64,000 bases of DNA, from contig JADKJC010000002.1 in the NCBI GenBank assembly GCA_016722465.1, forward strand, positions 944,501-1,008,500, in the 5' to 3' direction. A program made the position numbers and the translations under genes. This DNA comes from Chitinophagaceae bacterium. Its GTDB lineage: Bacteria; Bacteroidota; Bacteroidia; Chitinophagales; Chitinophagaceae. How positions within the stretch are numbered: position 1 is the first letter of the stretch; each line of letters opens with the position of its first letter. The notes below the pieces were generated by a model. It made no database searches, was not told where the DNA came from, and saw only the letters and a list, made by a program, of their open reading frames with translations. Shown in pieces: positions 53,980-62,730 of this stretch.

Positions 53980-54172
53980 AGAATCTTTTTAATTTTTAAT
54001 AATATTAATGGCTCAAAGTAGTAAATTTCTCTTTATCAAAACTATATGCAGGCATTTTATTGAATGGCTACCGCAAATTTTGCCGTTTATAAATTTAATA
54101 TGGTTTACAGCTCCCTTAATTTTACATTCGCTTTAAATCCATTTCTGTTGATATAAACACCTTTATATAGCT

Positions 54173-55453
54173 ATGAATATTTTAATAGCAGGCGGTGGCG
54201 GAAGAGAGCACGCCCTTGCCTGGAAATTTAAACAGAGTTCTCTTTGTAACAACCTGTACATAGCCCCTGGAAATGCAGGTACAGCAAGCCTAGGAACAAA
54301 TGTGGCCATTGCAGTTACCGACTTTGAAACTCTGGCGTCTTTCTGCCATGCCAATAAAATTGATATGCTTTTTGTAGGACCGGAAGAGCCATTAGTGAAA
54401 GGTATTTACGACTATTTTAAAACCAATCCATCTACTGCTCATATACAGGTGATTGGCCCTTCAAAGGACGCTGCACAACTAGAAGGCAGCAAAGCTTTTG
54501 CAAAAGAATTTATGCTGCGCAATAATATCCCCACCGCAGCTTACAGGGAGTTTAATGAAAATGATTATCCTGAAGGAATTACTTATATTAAGAACCATGA
54601 CCTTCCCATTGTATTAAAGGCTGATGGCCTGGCTGCAGGCAAAGGAGTGATCATTTGCAACAACCATATTGAAGCACTGGCAGAATTTGAACTGATGATA
54701 CAGCAGGCAAAATTTGGTGATGCCGGTAAAAAAGTAGTGATAGAAGAATTCTTAAAAGGCATTGAACTGAGTGTTTTTGCTTTGACAGATGGAGTGGATT
54801 ATGTAATGCTGCCCGAGGCAAAAGATTACAAGCGGGTAGGCAAGGGAGATACCGGTGCCAATACCGGCGGCATGGGCGCTGTAAGCCCGGTGCCATTTGC
54901 AGATGCCGTTTTCCTTGAAAAAGTAAAACAAAAAGTAGTGGAGCCAACCATCACCGGCCTGCAAAAAGAAAAACTTGACTACAAGGGCATCGTTTTTATC
55001 GGGCTCATCAAAGTAAATGACGAGCCATACGTAATTGAATACAATTGCAGGTTGGGTGATCCGGAAACAGAAGTAGTGATACCCCGTATTGACAATGATT
55101 TGGTGGAGTTATTTTCGGCAGTGGCAGAACAGCGGCTTCAGGAAATAACAATCCTCACCAATCCCCAGACCGCCGTTACAGTAGTAGCGGTGAGCGGCGG
55201 CTATCCCGGCAATTACCAGGCAGGCAAAATAATCAGTGGACTTGAAGATGCAGCAATAGAGGGGTCGGTGATCTTTCATGCCGGCACCAAACAGGAAGGT
55301 GAAGATGTGCTTACAAACGGCGGAAGGATTCTGTCCGTTACTTCTTATGGTGACAATATCGCCGATGCGGTTGGGCAGTCTATATATGTGCTGGAAAATA
55401 TCTATTATGACGGCATGTATTTCAGGGATGATATCGGATTCGAGTTTCGCTGA
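54173..55453 (+). CDS. purD: Phosphoribosylamine-glycine ligase
   Basis: A 426-residue ATP-grasp enzyme of purine synthesis that joins glycine to 5-phosphoribosylamine. Seen are LIAGGGGREHALAWK, VGPEEPLVKGIYDY, the lysine-bearing VLKADGLAAGKGV, and YNCRLGDPETEV at the metal site. It stands alone, divergent from the POT gene across 193 bp. Confidence 0.96.
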   Translation: MNILIAGGGGREHALAWKFKQSSLCNNLYIAPGNAGTASLGTNVAIAVTDFETLASFCHANKIDMLFVGPEEPLVKGIYDYFKTNPSTAHIQVIGPSKDAAQLEGSKAFAKEFMLRNNIPTAAYREFNENDYPEGITYIKNHDLPIVLKADGLAAGKGVIICNNHIEALAEFELMIQQAKFGDAGKKVVIEEFLKGIELSVFALTDGVDYVMLPEAKDYKRVGKGDTGANTGGMGAVSPVPFADAVFLEKVKQKVVEPTITGLQKEKLDYKGIVFIGLIKVNDEPYVIEYNCRLGDPETEVVIPRIDNDLVELFSAVAEQRLQEITILTNPQTAVTVVAVSGGYPGNYQAGKIISGLEDAAIEGSVIFHAGTKQEGEDVLTNGGRILSVTSYGDNIADAVGQSIYVLENIYYDGMYFRDDIGFEFR

Positions 55454-55701
55454 TTTCCTGCTTTCATTTGAGCACTAACATTTACCAATAAACGACAATA
55501 AAGAGCTATAACAGGCCTGGCCAAATCAGCAGCTAAATAAATTAGCAAAACCGCTGCCAGTAAAGGATTTTACACTGCACGGGTTTTGCACAATTATTTG
55601 GTAAAATGTTGAAAAATAAAGATGTTGCCGTTGTTATTTCGGATTATTTCCTCCAACTTTGCCCTCATTGTTCACTTTCATATTTTCTCTCTTTATATAA
55701 C

Positions 55702-56727
55702 ATGGGGCTTTTCAATTTTTTTACGCAGGAAATTGCGATGGATCTGGGTACCGCAAATACCCTTATAATTTTCAACGATGAAGTGGTGGTTAACGAGCCA
55801 TCCATTGTTGCACTCGACAGGAACAATCCTAAAAATATTTTGGCAGTGGGTAAGAAGGCATTGATGATGCATGAAAAGACCCACGAAAGTATCCGCACGG
55901 TACGCCCATTAAAGGATGGTGTAATTGCCGATTTTAATGCCGCCGAATTAATGATCAGGGAAATGATCAAAATGATCTATCCCAAAAAACCACTCTTTGC
56001 ACCCAGCTGGCGCATGATGATCTGCATACCAAGCAGTATCACCGAAGTGGAAAAACGTGCTGTCAGGGATAGTGCAGAACAGGCAGGCGCCAAAGAAGTT
56101 TATTTAATTCATGAACCAATGGCTGCGGCACTCGGTATCGGTATCGATGTGGAAGAGCCTGTTGGCAACATGATTATTGATATTGGTGGTGGAACCACTG
56201 GTATCACCGTAATTGCTTTGGCTGGTATTGTTTGCGACCAGAGTATCCGTATTGCAGGGGATGAATTTACCGCTGATATCATGGAGGCTTTACGCCGTTA
56301 CCATAGCTTACTGATTGGAGAACGTACTGCAGAACAAATTAAAATACAGGTGGGTGCTGCCATGAAAGACCTGGACAATCCACCCGATGATATTCCTGTA
56401 AATGGCCGTGACCTTGTTACAGGAATCCCTAAACAGGTATTTGTAAGTTACCAGGAAGTGGCTGAAGCACTGGATAAAAGTATCTTTAAAATAGAGGAAG
56501 CTATCCTGAAAGCACTCGAAACCACACCTCCTGAATTAGCCGGTGATATTTACCGTCGTGGTTTGTACTTAACCGGAGGTGGTTCTTTATTACGTGGCCT
56601 CGATAAAAGAATATCTGCCAAAATAAAATTGCCCGTACATGTCGCTGACGATCCACTGAAAAGTGTGGTACGTGGTACAGGTATAGCCCTTAAGAATTAT
56701 GACAGGTATCCTTTTGTGATGAGATAA
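55702..56727 (+). CDS. mreB: Rod-shape-determining protein MreB
   Basis: A 341-residue actin-like ATPase that organises lateral wall growth. Seen are MDLGTANTLI (phosphate 1), IDIGGGTTGITVIAL (phosphate 2) and GGSLLRGLDKRIS (adenosine). The start at 55702 (MGLFNFFTQEIAMDLG) is typical; the longer open frame from 55606 is not protein-like. It begins the rod-shape operon. The preceding gap 55454-55701 shows no feature I can name. Confidence 0.97.
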   Translation: MGLFNFFTQEIAMDLGTANTLIIFNDEVVVNEPSIVALDRNNPKNILAVGKKALMMHEKTHESIRTVRPLKDGVIADFNAAELMIREMIKMIYPKKPLFAPSWRMMICIPSSITEVEKRAVRDSAEQAGAKEVYLIHEPMAAALGIGIDVEEPVGNMIIDIGGGTTGITVIALAGIVCDQSIRIAGDEFTADIMEALRRYHSLLIGERTAEQIKIQVGAAMKDLDNPPDDIPVNGRDLVTGIPKQVFVSYQEVAEALDKSIFKIEEAILKALETTPPELAGDIYRRGLYLTGGGSLLRGLDKRISAKIKLPVHVADDPLKSVVRGTGIALKNYDRYPFVMR

Positions 56728-56840
56728 CGGATCGTTCTCACATCAGCTTTACCGTATGCTATGAACTTTTACCATGAAGAATATATTTCTGCTCATACAC
56801 TCACACATATACTTTAAGCGGAGTTGGGAGGTATCCAGCC

Positions 56841-57701
56841 ATGCGTAATATATTTTTATTTATCCGCCGGTATTTTAATTTCCTTTTATTTCTGCTGCTA
56901 CAGGCATTTAGTATTTACCTGATCACTCATTATAACAAATACCACCATGCTGTAGGTTCTGCTATGATGAACGAAGTTACCGGCAAGATCAATAACCAGT
57001 ACAGTGAAATCAATGAATTCTTTTTGCTAAAAAAGAAAAACAAAGACCTTCACCTCGAGAATGAAAGGCTTCGCAACCAACTAAGGCTGAACTTTGAAAC
57101 ACCCGATACAACGAACAGGCTTGTTATTGATTCAATTCCCTTTGATACCCTTGGCAACCATCGTAAATGGTTGTACCAAAATGCCAGGGTCGTTTCCAAT
57201 TCTGTATCTGCTCAAAATAATTTTATAGTGCTGGCCCGTGGTGCCGCACAGGAATTAATGAAAGACGAAGGTGTGGTGGATACCAATAATGGAGTGGTGG
57301 GTATTGTAACAGATATAAGTGAAAACTTTGCAGTGGTGATGAGCCTGCTGCATAAGGACAGCCGTATCAGCGGCATCCTTAAAAATGACCCCAATGGTGG
57401 TGGTTCCATTACATGGGATGGCAAGGAGCCTAATTATCTTTCCTTTAGTAATGTAAGGCAAAGCGCCAAAGCAAAAAAAGGAGATACTGTAATCACTAGT
57501 GGCATCACCCCTACCTTTCCTTATGGAATGATGATAGGTACCATTGATGAAATAAGGGCTGATAAAAGCACCAATAACTTCATCATTAAAATAAAAACAA
57601 CGGCCAATTTTTACAACCTGCAGTATGTATACGCCATTAAAAATTTTCAACGGGAAGAGATTGACAGGCTGGTGGAAAAAGCTAAAAGCAGAAATCTATA
57701 A
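56841..57701 (+). CDS. mreC: Rod-shape-determining protein MreC
   Basis: A 286-residue bitopic protein. A short cytoplasmic start and a membrane helix (about 12-28) lead to a coiled coil (about 55-80) and a periplasmic beta domain (VVDTNNGVVGIVTDISENFA; SGITPTFPYGMMIGTI). It links MreB to PBP2 and MreD. Its stop directly abuts the mreD start. Confidence 0.95.
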   Translation: MRNIFLFIRRYFNFLLFLLLQAFSIYLITHYNKYHHAVGSAMMNEVTGKINNQYSEINEFFLLKKKNKDLHLENERLRNQLRLNFETPDTTNRLVIDSIPFDTLGNHRKWLYQNARVVSNSVSAQNNFIVLARGAAQELMKDEGVVDTNNGVVGIVTDISENFAVVMSLLHKDSRISGILKNDPNGGGSITWDGKEPNYLSFSNVRQSAKAKKGDTVITSGITPTFPYGMMIGTIDEIRADKSTNNFIIKIKTTANFYNLQYVYAIKNFQREEIDRLVEKAKSRNL

Positions 57702-58235
57702 ATGAGTACACTGGTCAAAAATATTTTACGGTTTGTGTTGCTGATACTGGTACAGTTTTATGTGCTGGATAAAATACACCTGCACCAGATGGTTACTCCG
57801 TACATCTATTTTTTATTTATACTTTGGATGCCCTTCAGCCTTAACCGTACCTGGCAAATGGCACTGGCATTTTTGCTGGGTTTTACATTAGACAGTTTCA
57901 GGCACAGCCCCGGTTTTCATGCCGCAGCCTGTGTATTGATTGCATACCTCAGGCCCTTTTTGATCAATCTCCTTATTCCCCAGGAAGGTGCAGACAGCAA
58001 TTACGATGAACCCTCGGCCCGTAGCATGGGTGGCGTTTTTCCCTACATGATTTATGCAGGGCTGCTTTCACTATTGCATCATGGCTGGTTGTTTTTTTTA
58101 GAAGCAATGGAGTTTGGTAATTTCTGGTATTTCATCATTAAAACATTGCTATCAACAGTAATAAGTTTAGTGTTGATATTGGCTGCTGAATTATTATTTT
58201 ACCGGAAGCAGAAATTCAGGACAAATACGGTGTAA
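57702..58235 (+). CDS. mreD: Rod-shape-determining protein MreD
   Basis: A 177-residue membrane protein with five or six helices, ATG immediately after the mreC stop. Sequence conservation in this family is low; assignment rests on the hydrophobic profile, LGFTLDSFRHSPGFHAAACV and the operon position. Confidence 0.9.
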   Translation: MSTLVKNILRFVLLILVQFYVLDKIHLHQMVTPYIYFLFILWMPFSLNRTWQMALAFLLGFTLDSFRHSPGFHAAACVLIAYLRPFLINLLIPQEGADSNYDEPSARSMGGVFPYMIYAGLLSLLHHGWLFFLEAMEFGNFWYFIIKTLLSTVISLVLILAAELLFYRKQKFRTNTV

Positions 58236-58372
58236 TTTGCATCAGCGCAAATACAAAGCCGGCTATAGCCTTTGTAATCAGTAAGAAAACAACAGCAGTT
58301 TATTTTTTGAGAAGCACCGTTCACCAAATATTTCATCATTAAAAAATATCCGCCGGCAAGCGGAACAACAGC

Positions 58373-60505
58373 ATGCCTGTCTTTAATCAATCCCGGAAAA
58401 ATGTGATCATGCTTGTGTTTGCAAGTGTGTTTGTTATCATACTTCTACAACTTGTCAACCTGCAGCTTTTCTCCTCCAAATACAAAATAATGGCCGATGA
58501 CCAGGGCAGGTTTAGAAAAGTGATTTACCCCGACAGGGGTATTGTATTTGACAGGAACAAAAAGCCAATTCTGCAAAATACCACCATCTACGATTTAATG
58601 GTAGTGCCCAATAAGCTAAAAGGTGTAGATACTTTTAGCTTGTGCAGGATATTGGGTATTGATACTGCCCAGTTTCAAAAAAAGATTGTGGAGTGTATCA
58701 TCAAAAATGGAAGAAGCCGTGCCTCTGTATTTGATGGTTTGCTGAGTGAGCAAAGAATGGCCATGCTGAATGAATCACTGTACAAATTTGCCCCGGGCTT
58801 TTACCTGCAGGAAAGGCCGATAAGAAGCTACCCTTATGATGCCGGGGCAAACATATTGGGTTACCTGGCAGAAGTAGATACCAACTTTTTAAAAAAACAC
58901 AATACCGAAGGTTACCAGATTGGCGACTATGCTGGCAAGACGGGCATGGAGCGTACCTATGAAAAAGTATTGATGGGACAAAGAGGTATTGAATACTGGA
59001 AGAGAGACAACAAGAACCGCCTTACGGAAAGGCTTGAAGATGGAAAATATGATACGGCTGCAATAGCAGGCCAAAACATGTACACTTCCATTGACATAGA
59101 ACTGCAGGAGCTGGGCGAAAAACTGATGCAAAATAAACTGGGCTCCATTGTTGCCATTGATCCCCGGACAGGTGGCATCATATGTATGGTAAGCAGTCCA
59201 ACTTTCAAACCAAAATACCTGACCGGCCCTGAAAGAAAAAAACACATCACAGAATTATTACTCAACCCTGCTCTTCCGTTGCTGAACAGGGCAGTCGGCG
59301 CTACTTATTCCCCGGGTTCTACTTTTAAAACCCTGCAGGCATTGATTGGATTGCACGAAGAGATGATTACAACCGATACAAGATTCAGTTGCAGCGGTGC
59401 TTTTTATGGATGTGGTAAACCAATGCGTTGCCTCGATTATGGCACTTTTGATCTGCGCCATGCCATCACAGTATCCGACAATACTTATTTCGCCAACGTA
59501 ATGCAACGGGTGATCAACAATCCAAAGTTCCCGAGTATTGACAGCAGCCTTCGGTCCTGGGACAGGTATATGTATGCATTTGGCCTGGGGCACCGCCTGG
59601 GTGTGGATGTGCCTTCCGAAAAAAGAGGCAACATACCAAGGCCGGAAGATTATGATAAAGTATTTGGAAAAGGGCATTGGAATTTCTGCAGCTTCCGTTC
59701 CGTAAGTATTGGCCAGGGAGAAGTGGATGTAACACCCATGCAGGTAGCCAATGAGATGGCATACATTGCCAACAAAGGATATTTTATTACCCCACATCTG
59801 GTAGACTCCATACAGGGCGGCGATAAATTTAATATGCTTGATTCATTTAAGGCTAAACACAAGGCCATTGATATACCTGACAGTATTTTTGAAGCCGTAC
59901 ATGATGGTATGGAAGGCGTGGTAGATCATGGTACAGGTATGGGAGCCAAAGTAAAAGACATAAAAATTTGTGGTAAAACGGGCACGGTAGAAAATCAGTT
60001 TCATGGTGTAAAGCAACCCAACCACGGTTTCTTTTGTGGATTTGCTCCCAGGGAAAATCCAAGCATTGCTATTATGTGTGTGGTGGAAAACAGTGGCCGG
60101 TTTGGCGGAACTTATGCAGCGCCGATTGTTGGCTTTATGATTGAAAAATATCTGAAAGATTCCATTACTGACAAAGCAAGAAAAGAAAGGCTGGAATATT
60201 ACGCCAACCTAAACCTGATACCGCCAAGGATCTATTTTGAAATGCGTACACAGGATTCCATGCGCCACGCAAAGGACTCTGCTTACTTAATTGCAAAAGG
60301 TTATATTAAAACAATTAAAGACACATTGGGCATTGATGAAGAAGATGAGAATGATGCCCTTGATAAAATGAAGAAAGACAAAGAAACAGCAAAAGATACC
60401 AGGCCGGTAAAAGACAGCAGCAATAACAAATCAACAATAAAACCTGAGGCGATTTTACCGGATGAAAAAAAGAAACCGGAGCCAAAGGACACGGTGAAGA
60501 ATTAA
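58373..60505 (+). CDS. mrdA: Penicillin-binding protein 2 (peptidoglycan transpeptidase)
   Basis: A 710-residue class B PBP with one N-terminal membrane anchor, a PBP dimerisation domain and a transpeptidase domain. The catalytic serine is S316 in SPGSTFK, then SDN in ITVSDNTYFAN and KTGT in ICGKTGTVENQ. The last ~70 residues form a charged, disordered Lys/Asp/Glu tail that the E. coli protein lacks. It cross-links lateral-wall peptidoglycan together with RodA. Confidence 0.95.
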   Translation: MPVFNQSRKNVIMLVFASVFVIILLQLVNLQLFSSKYKIMADDQGRFRKVIYPDRGIVFDRNKKPILQNTTIYDLMVVPNKLKGVDTFSLCRILGIDTAQFQKKIVECIIKNGRSRASVFDGLLSEQRMAMLNESLYKFAPGFYLQERPIRSYPYDAGANILGYLAEVDTNFLKKHNTEGYQIGDYAGKTGMERTYEKVLMGQRGIEYWKRDNKNRLTERLEDGKYDTAAIAGQNMYTSIDIELQELGEKLMQNKLGSIVAIDPRTGGIICMVSSPTFKPKYLTGPERKKHITELLLNPALPLLNRAVGATYSPGSTFKTLQALIGLHEEMITTDTRFSCSGAFYGCGKPMRCLDYGTFDLRHAITVSDNTYFANVMQRVINNPKFPSIDSSLRSWDRYMYAFGLGHRLGVDVPSEKRGNIPRPEDYDKVFGKGHWNFCSFRSVSIGQGEVDVTPMQVANEMAYIANKGYFITPHLVDSIQGGDKFNMLDSFKAKHKAIDIPDSIFEAVHDGMEGVVDHGTGMGAKVKDIKICGKTGTVENQFHGVKQPNHGFFCGFAPRENPSIAIMCVVENSGRFGGTYAAPIVGFMIEKYLKDSITDKARKERLEYYANLNLIPPRIYFEMRTQDSMRHAKDSAYLIAKGYIKTIKDTLGIDEEDENDALDKMKKDKETAKDTRPVKDSSNNKSTIKPEAILPDEKKKPEPKDTVKN

Positions 60506-60559
60506 AGCAATAGAAGTTTAGAGGGTTTAGATAGAGTTCATTAACCACTAAACCTTCTA

Positions 60560-60577
60560 TCCCGAAAATTTTCGGGA
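60560..60577. repeat. Perfect 18-bp palindrome between mrdA and rodA
   Basis: TCCCGAAAATTTTCGGGA, self-complementary with no loop, in the 98-bp gap. The flanks hold further partial inverted copies of GTTTAGA-like sequence. It could be an operator or a processing hairpin; a T-run is lacking, so a terminator is unlikely. Confidence 0.5.
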
Positions 60578-60603
60578 CCAAACTTTCTAAACTATTATTA
60601 ACT

Positions 60604-61953
60604 ATGTATCAAAAAAAACCAGAGATAGGAAAAGGGGTGGATTGGCTGATGGTATGGCTGTTTGCCATCCTGGTTATGATTGGGCTTATTTGCATTTTTT
60701 CTGTAGAATACAGAAGCTCTGATGGTGTGATACAAAGTTTCCTGGGTTTCAAAAAAAACTACAGTAAACAATTTTTTTATTTTCTTGCCTGCATAGTATT
60801 GGCCACTTTTATATTACTCACCGATAGTAAATTTTTCACGGCTACCGCTAACCTCTCTTATATGGTGGGGATATTGCTGGTGATTGCAACATTTGTTGTA
60901 GGTAAAGAAATCAAAGGATCCAAGAGCTGGATACCGCTTGGTTTTATGAACCTTCAACCCGTAGAATTGTGTAAAATATTTACAGCCCTGGCACTGGCAA
61001 AATACCTGTCCATGCAGGAAACAGATTTTGAAAAGCCAAGAGGCCAGCTGATTGCAGCTGCCATTTCTTTTCTGCCTGCCGTGCTGTCCATCCTGCAGGG
61101 CGAAACCGGTTTGGCATTGGTCTATTTTTCATTTCTTATTCCTATGTACCGGGAAGGGTTACCGGTCATTTACTTAATAGTTCTTATAAGTTTAGGTGTT
61201 CTGATTGTTATCAGCCTGGTATTGCCCGGCTTAACAATCATTATCATATTTACCGTTATTGCATTAGGATGCATTTACTTTTTGCGTCGCCATATCAGGA
61301 GAGACAACGCACTTTTATTTATCATACTGGGGATATGGTTGTTTAGTTCTTTTATTACTACCTATGGTGTGAAATTTTTTATGACCAAGGCATTAAAACC
61401 GTACCAGTCAGCAAGAATATACAGTATGGTGGGCCGGGACAATCCCTATATCGACAGCAAAACAGCAGTCCTTAACCCCGAAGAAGCAAAGGCAAAGCAA
61501 AAGAAAAACGAACAGCAGAATTATAATGTAAAGCAATCAAAAATTGCTATTGGGTCTGGTGGCTTTTCCGGCAAAGGATTTTTAAAAGGTACACAAACGC
61601 AGGGAGATTTTGTACCAGAACAACATACCGATTTTATCTTTACTTCGGTAGGTGAAAACTTTGGTTTTATCGGCAGTGCAGCTCTTGTACTCCTTTACCT
61701 GGGCATGATATTAAGAATCGTTTTTTTAGCAGAACGGCAGCGAAGTACGTTTAGCAGGGTGTATGCCTACAGTGTTGCCGGCATTCTCTTCTTTCACGTG
61801 GTGGTTAATATTTGTGTTACGGTTGGGCTTGCACCTGTAATCGGCATCACCCTCCCGTTACTCAGTTATGGCGGCTCATCACTTATCACGTTTACCATTT
61901 TAATTTTTATACTTATCAAATTAGATGCAGACAGGCAGATGGTGCTAAGGTAA
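60604..61953 (+). CDS. rodA: Peptidoglycan glycosyltransferase RodA
   Basis: A 449-residue SEDS-family membrane protein with about ten helices, which polymerises lipid II in the lateral wall in complex with PBP2. Blocks: GSKSWIPLGFMNLQPVELCK, FLKGTQTQGDFVPEQHTDFI, and PVIGITLPLLSYGGSSLI near the end. The extracytoplasmic loop at about residues 275-325 is long and charged. It closes the mre operon. Confidence 0.95.
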   Translation: MYQKKPEIGKGVDWLMVWLFAILVMIGLICIFSVEYRSSDGVIQSFLGFKKNYSKQFFYFLACIVLATFILLTDSKFFTATANLSYMVGILLVIATFVVGKEIKGSKSWIPLGFMNLQPVELCKIFTALALAKYLSMQETDFEKPRGQLIAAAISFLPAVLSILQGETGLALVYFSFLIPMYREGLPVIYLIVLISLGVLIVISLVLPGLTIIIIFTVIALGCIYFLRRHIRRDNALLFIILGIWLFSSFITTYGVKFFMTKALKPYQSARIYSMVGRDNPYIDSKTAVLNPEEAKAKQKKNEQQNYNVKQSKIAIGSGGFSGKGFLKGTQTQGDFVPEQHTDFIFTSVGENFGFIGSAALVLLYLGMILRIVFLAERQRSTFSRVYAYSVAGILFFHVVVNICVTVGLAPVIGITLPLLSYGGSSLITFTILIFILIKLDADRQMVLR

Positions 61954-61980
61954 TTTTACGAGCAGTTTAAACATTTCCAA

Positions 61981-62724
61981 ATGAGGATCATACCACTTAG
62001 CGAAGGCAGTTTTACCATCGATAAAACAAAACAGTTTATTCCCTTTGATACCGGCAAAGACGATTTGCAGCAACGTTCCGTTGGCAGCCTGCTGGTAGAA
62101 GTACAGCCCTTTTGTGTGATCACAAAGAAGGACATTTTAATTATTGACACCGGGCTTGGTTTTTGTAACCCGGATGGCACATTGCAAATCCATCAGAACC
62201 TGTTAAACAATGGCATTAACCCGATGGAAGTAACAAAAGTATTGCTGAGTCATTTGCATAAAGACCACGCTGGTGGAGTAAGTAAAGAAGATAAAATACT
62301 CCGGCAAAAATTCTTCAGTTTCCCCACTGCAACTTATTATGTAAATAAAGATGAATTTGATTTTGCAATTGAAAAAGGAAAACCCTCCTACACACCTGAT
62401 GAATTTAGTATTTTAACCCATGCCGATAAAGTCGTTTTTACCCAGGGCAATGGACATATTGATGATTACATCCGATACGAAGTAACCGGTGCCCATAGTC
62501 CCTGGCACCAAATTTTTATGATTGAAGAGGATGGAGAAAAATTATTCTTTGGTGCTGATGTAGCACCACAGCTTAACCAGATGAAAAGCAAGTTCATCGC
62601 CAAGTATGATTATGATGGTAAACGGTGCATGGAACTTCGCCAGCAATGGTGGCAACAGGCGCATGATCAACACTGGACCTTTTTGTTTTATCATGATATT
62701 GCTACACCGGTATTGAAATGCTGA
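61981..62724 (+). CDS. MBL-fold metallo-hydrolase
   Basis: A 247-residue zinc hydrolase with the metal motif SHLHKDHAGG (HxHxDH), later ligands in GAHSPWHQ and GADVAPQ, and a final His in FYHDIATP. No signal peptide is seen, so it is cytoplasmic. It begins 28 bp after rodA and may be co-transcribed, but a wall-related role is not implied. It resembles the quorum-quenching/AttM-like branch only in general fold; substrate unknown. Confidence 0.88.
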   Translation: MRIIPLSEGSFTIDKTKQFIPFDTGKDDLQQRSVGSLLVEVQPFCVITKKDILIIDTGLGFCNPDGTLQIHQNLLNNGINPMEVTKVLLSHLHKDHAGGVSKEDKILRQKFFSFPTATYYVNKDEFDFAIEKGKPSYTPDEFSILTHADKVVFTQGNGHIDDYIRYEVTGAHSPWHQIFMIEEDGEKLFFGADVAPQLNQMKSKFIAKYDYDGKRCMELRQQWWQQAHDQHWTFLFYHDIATPVLKC

Positions 62725-62730
62725 CCTGGC

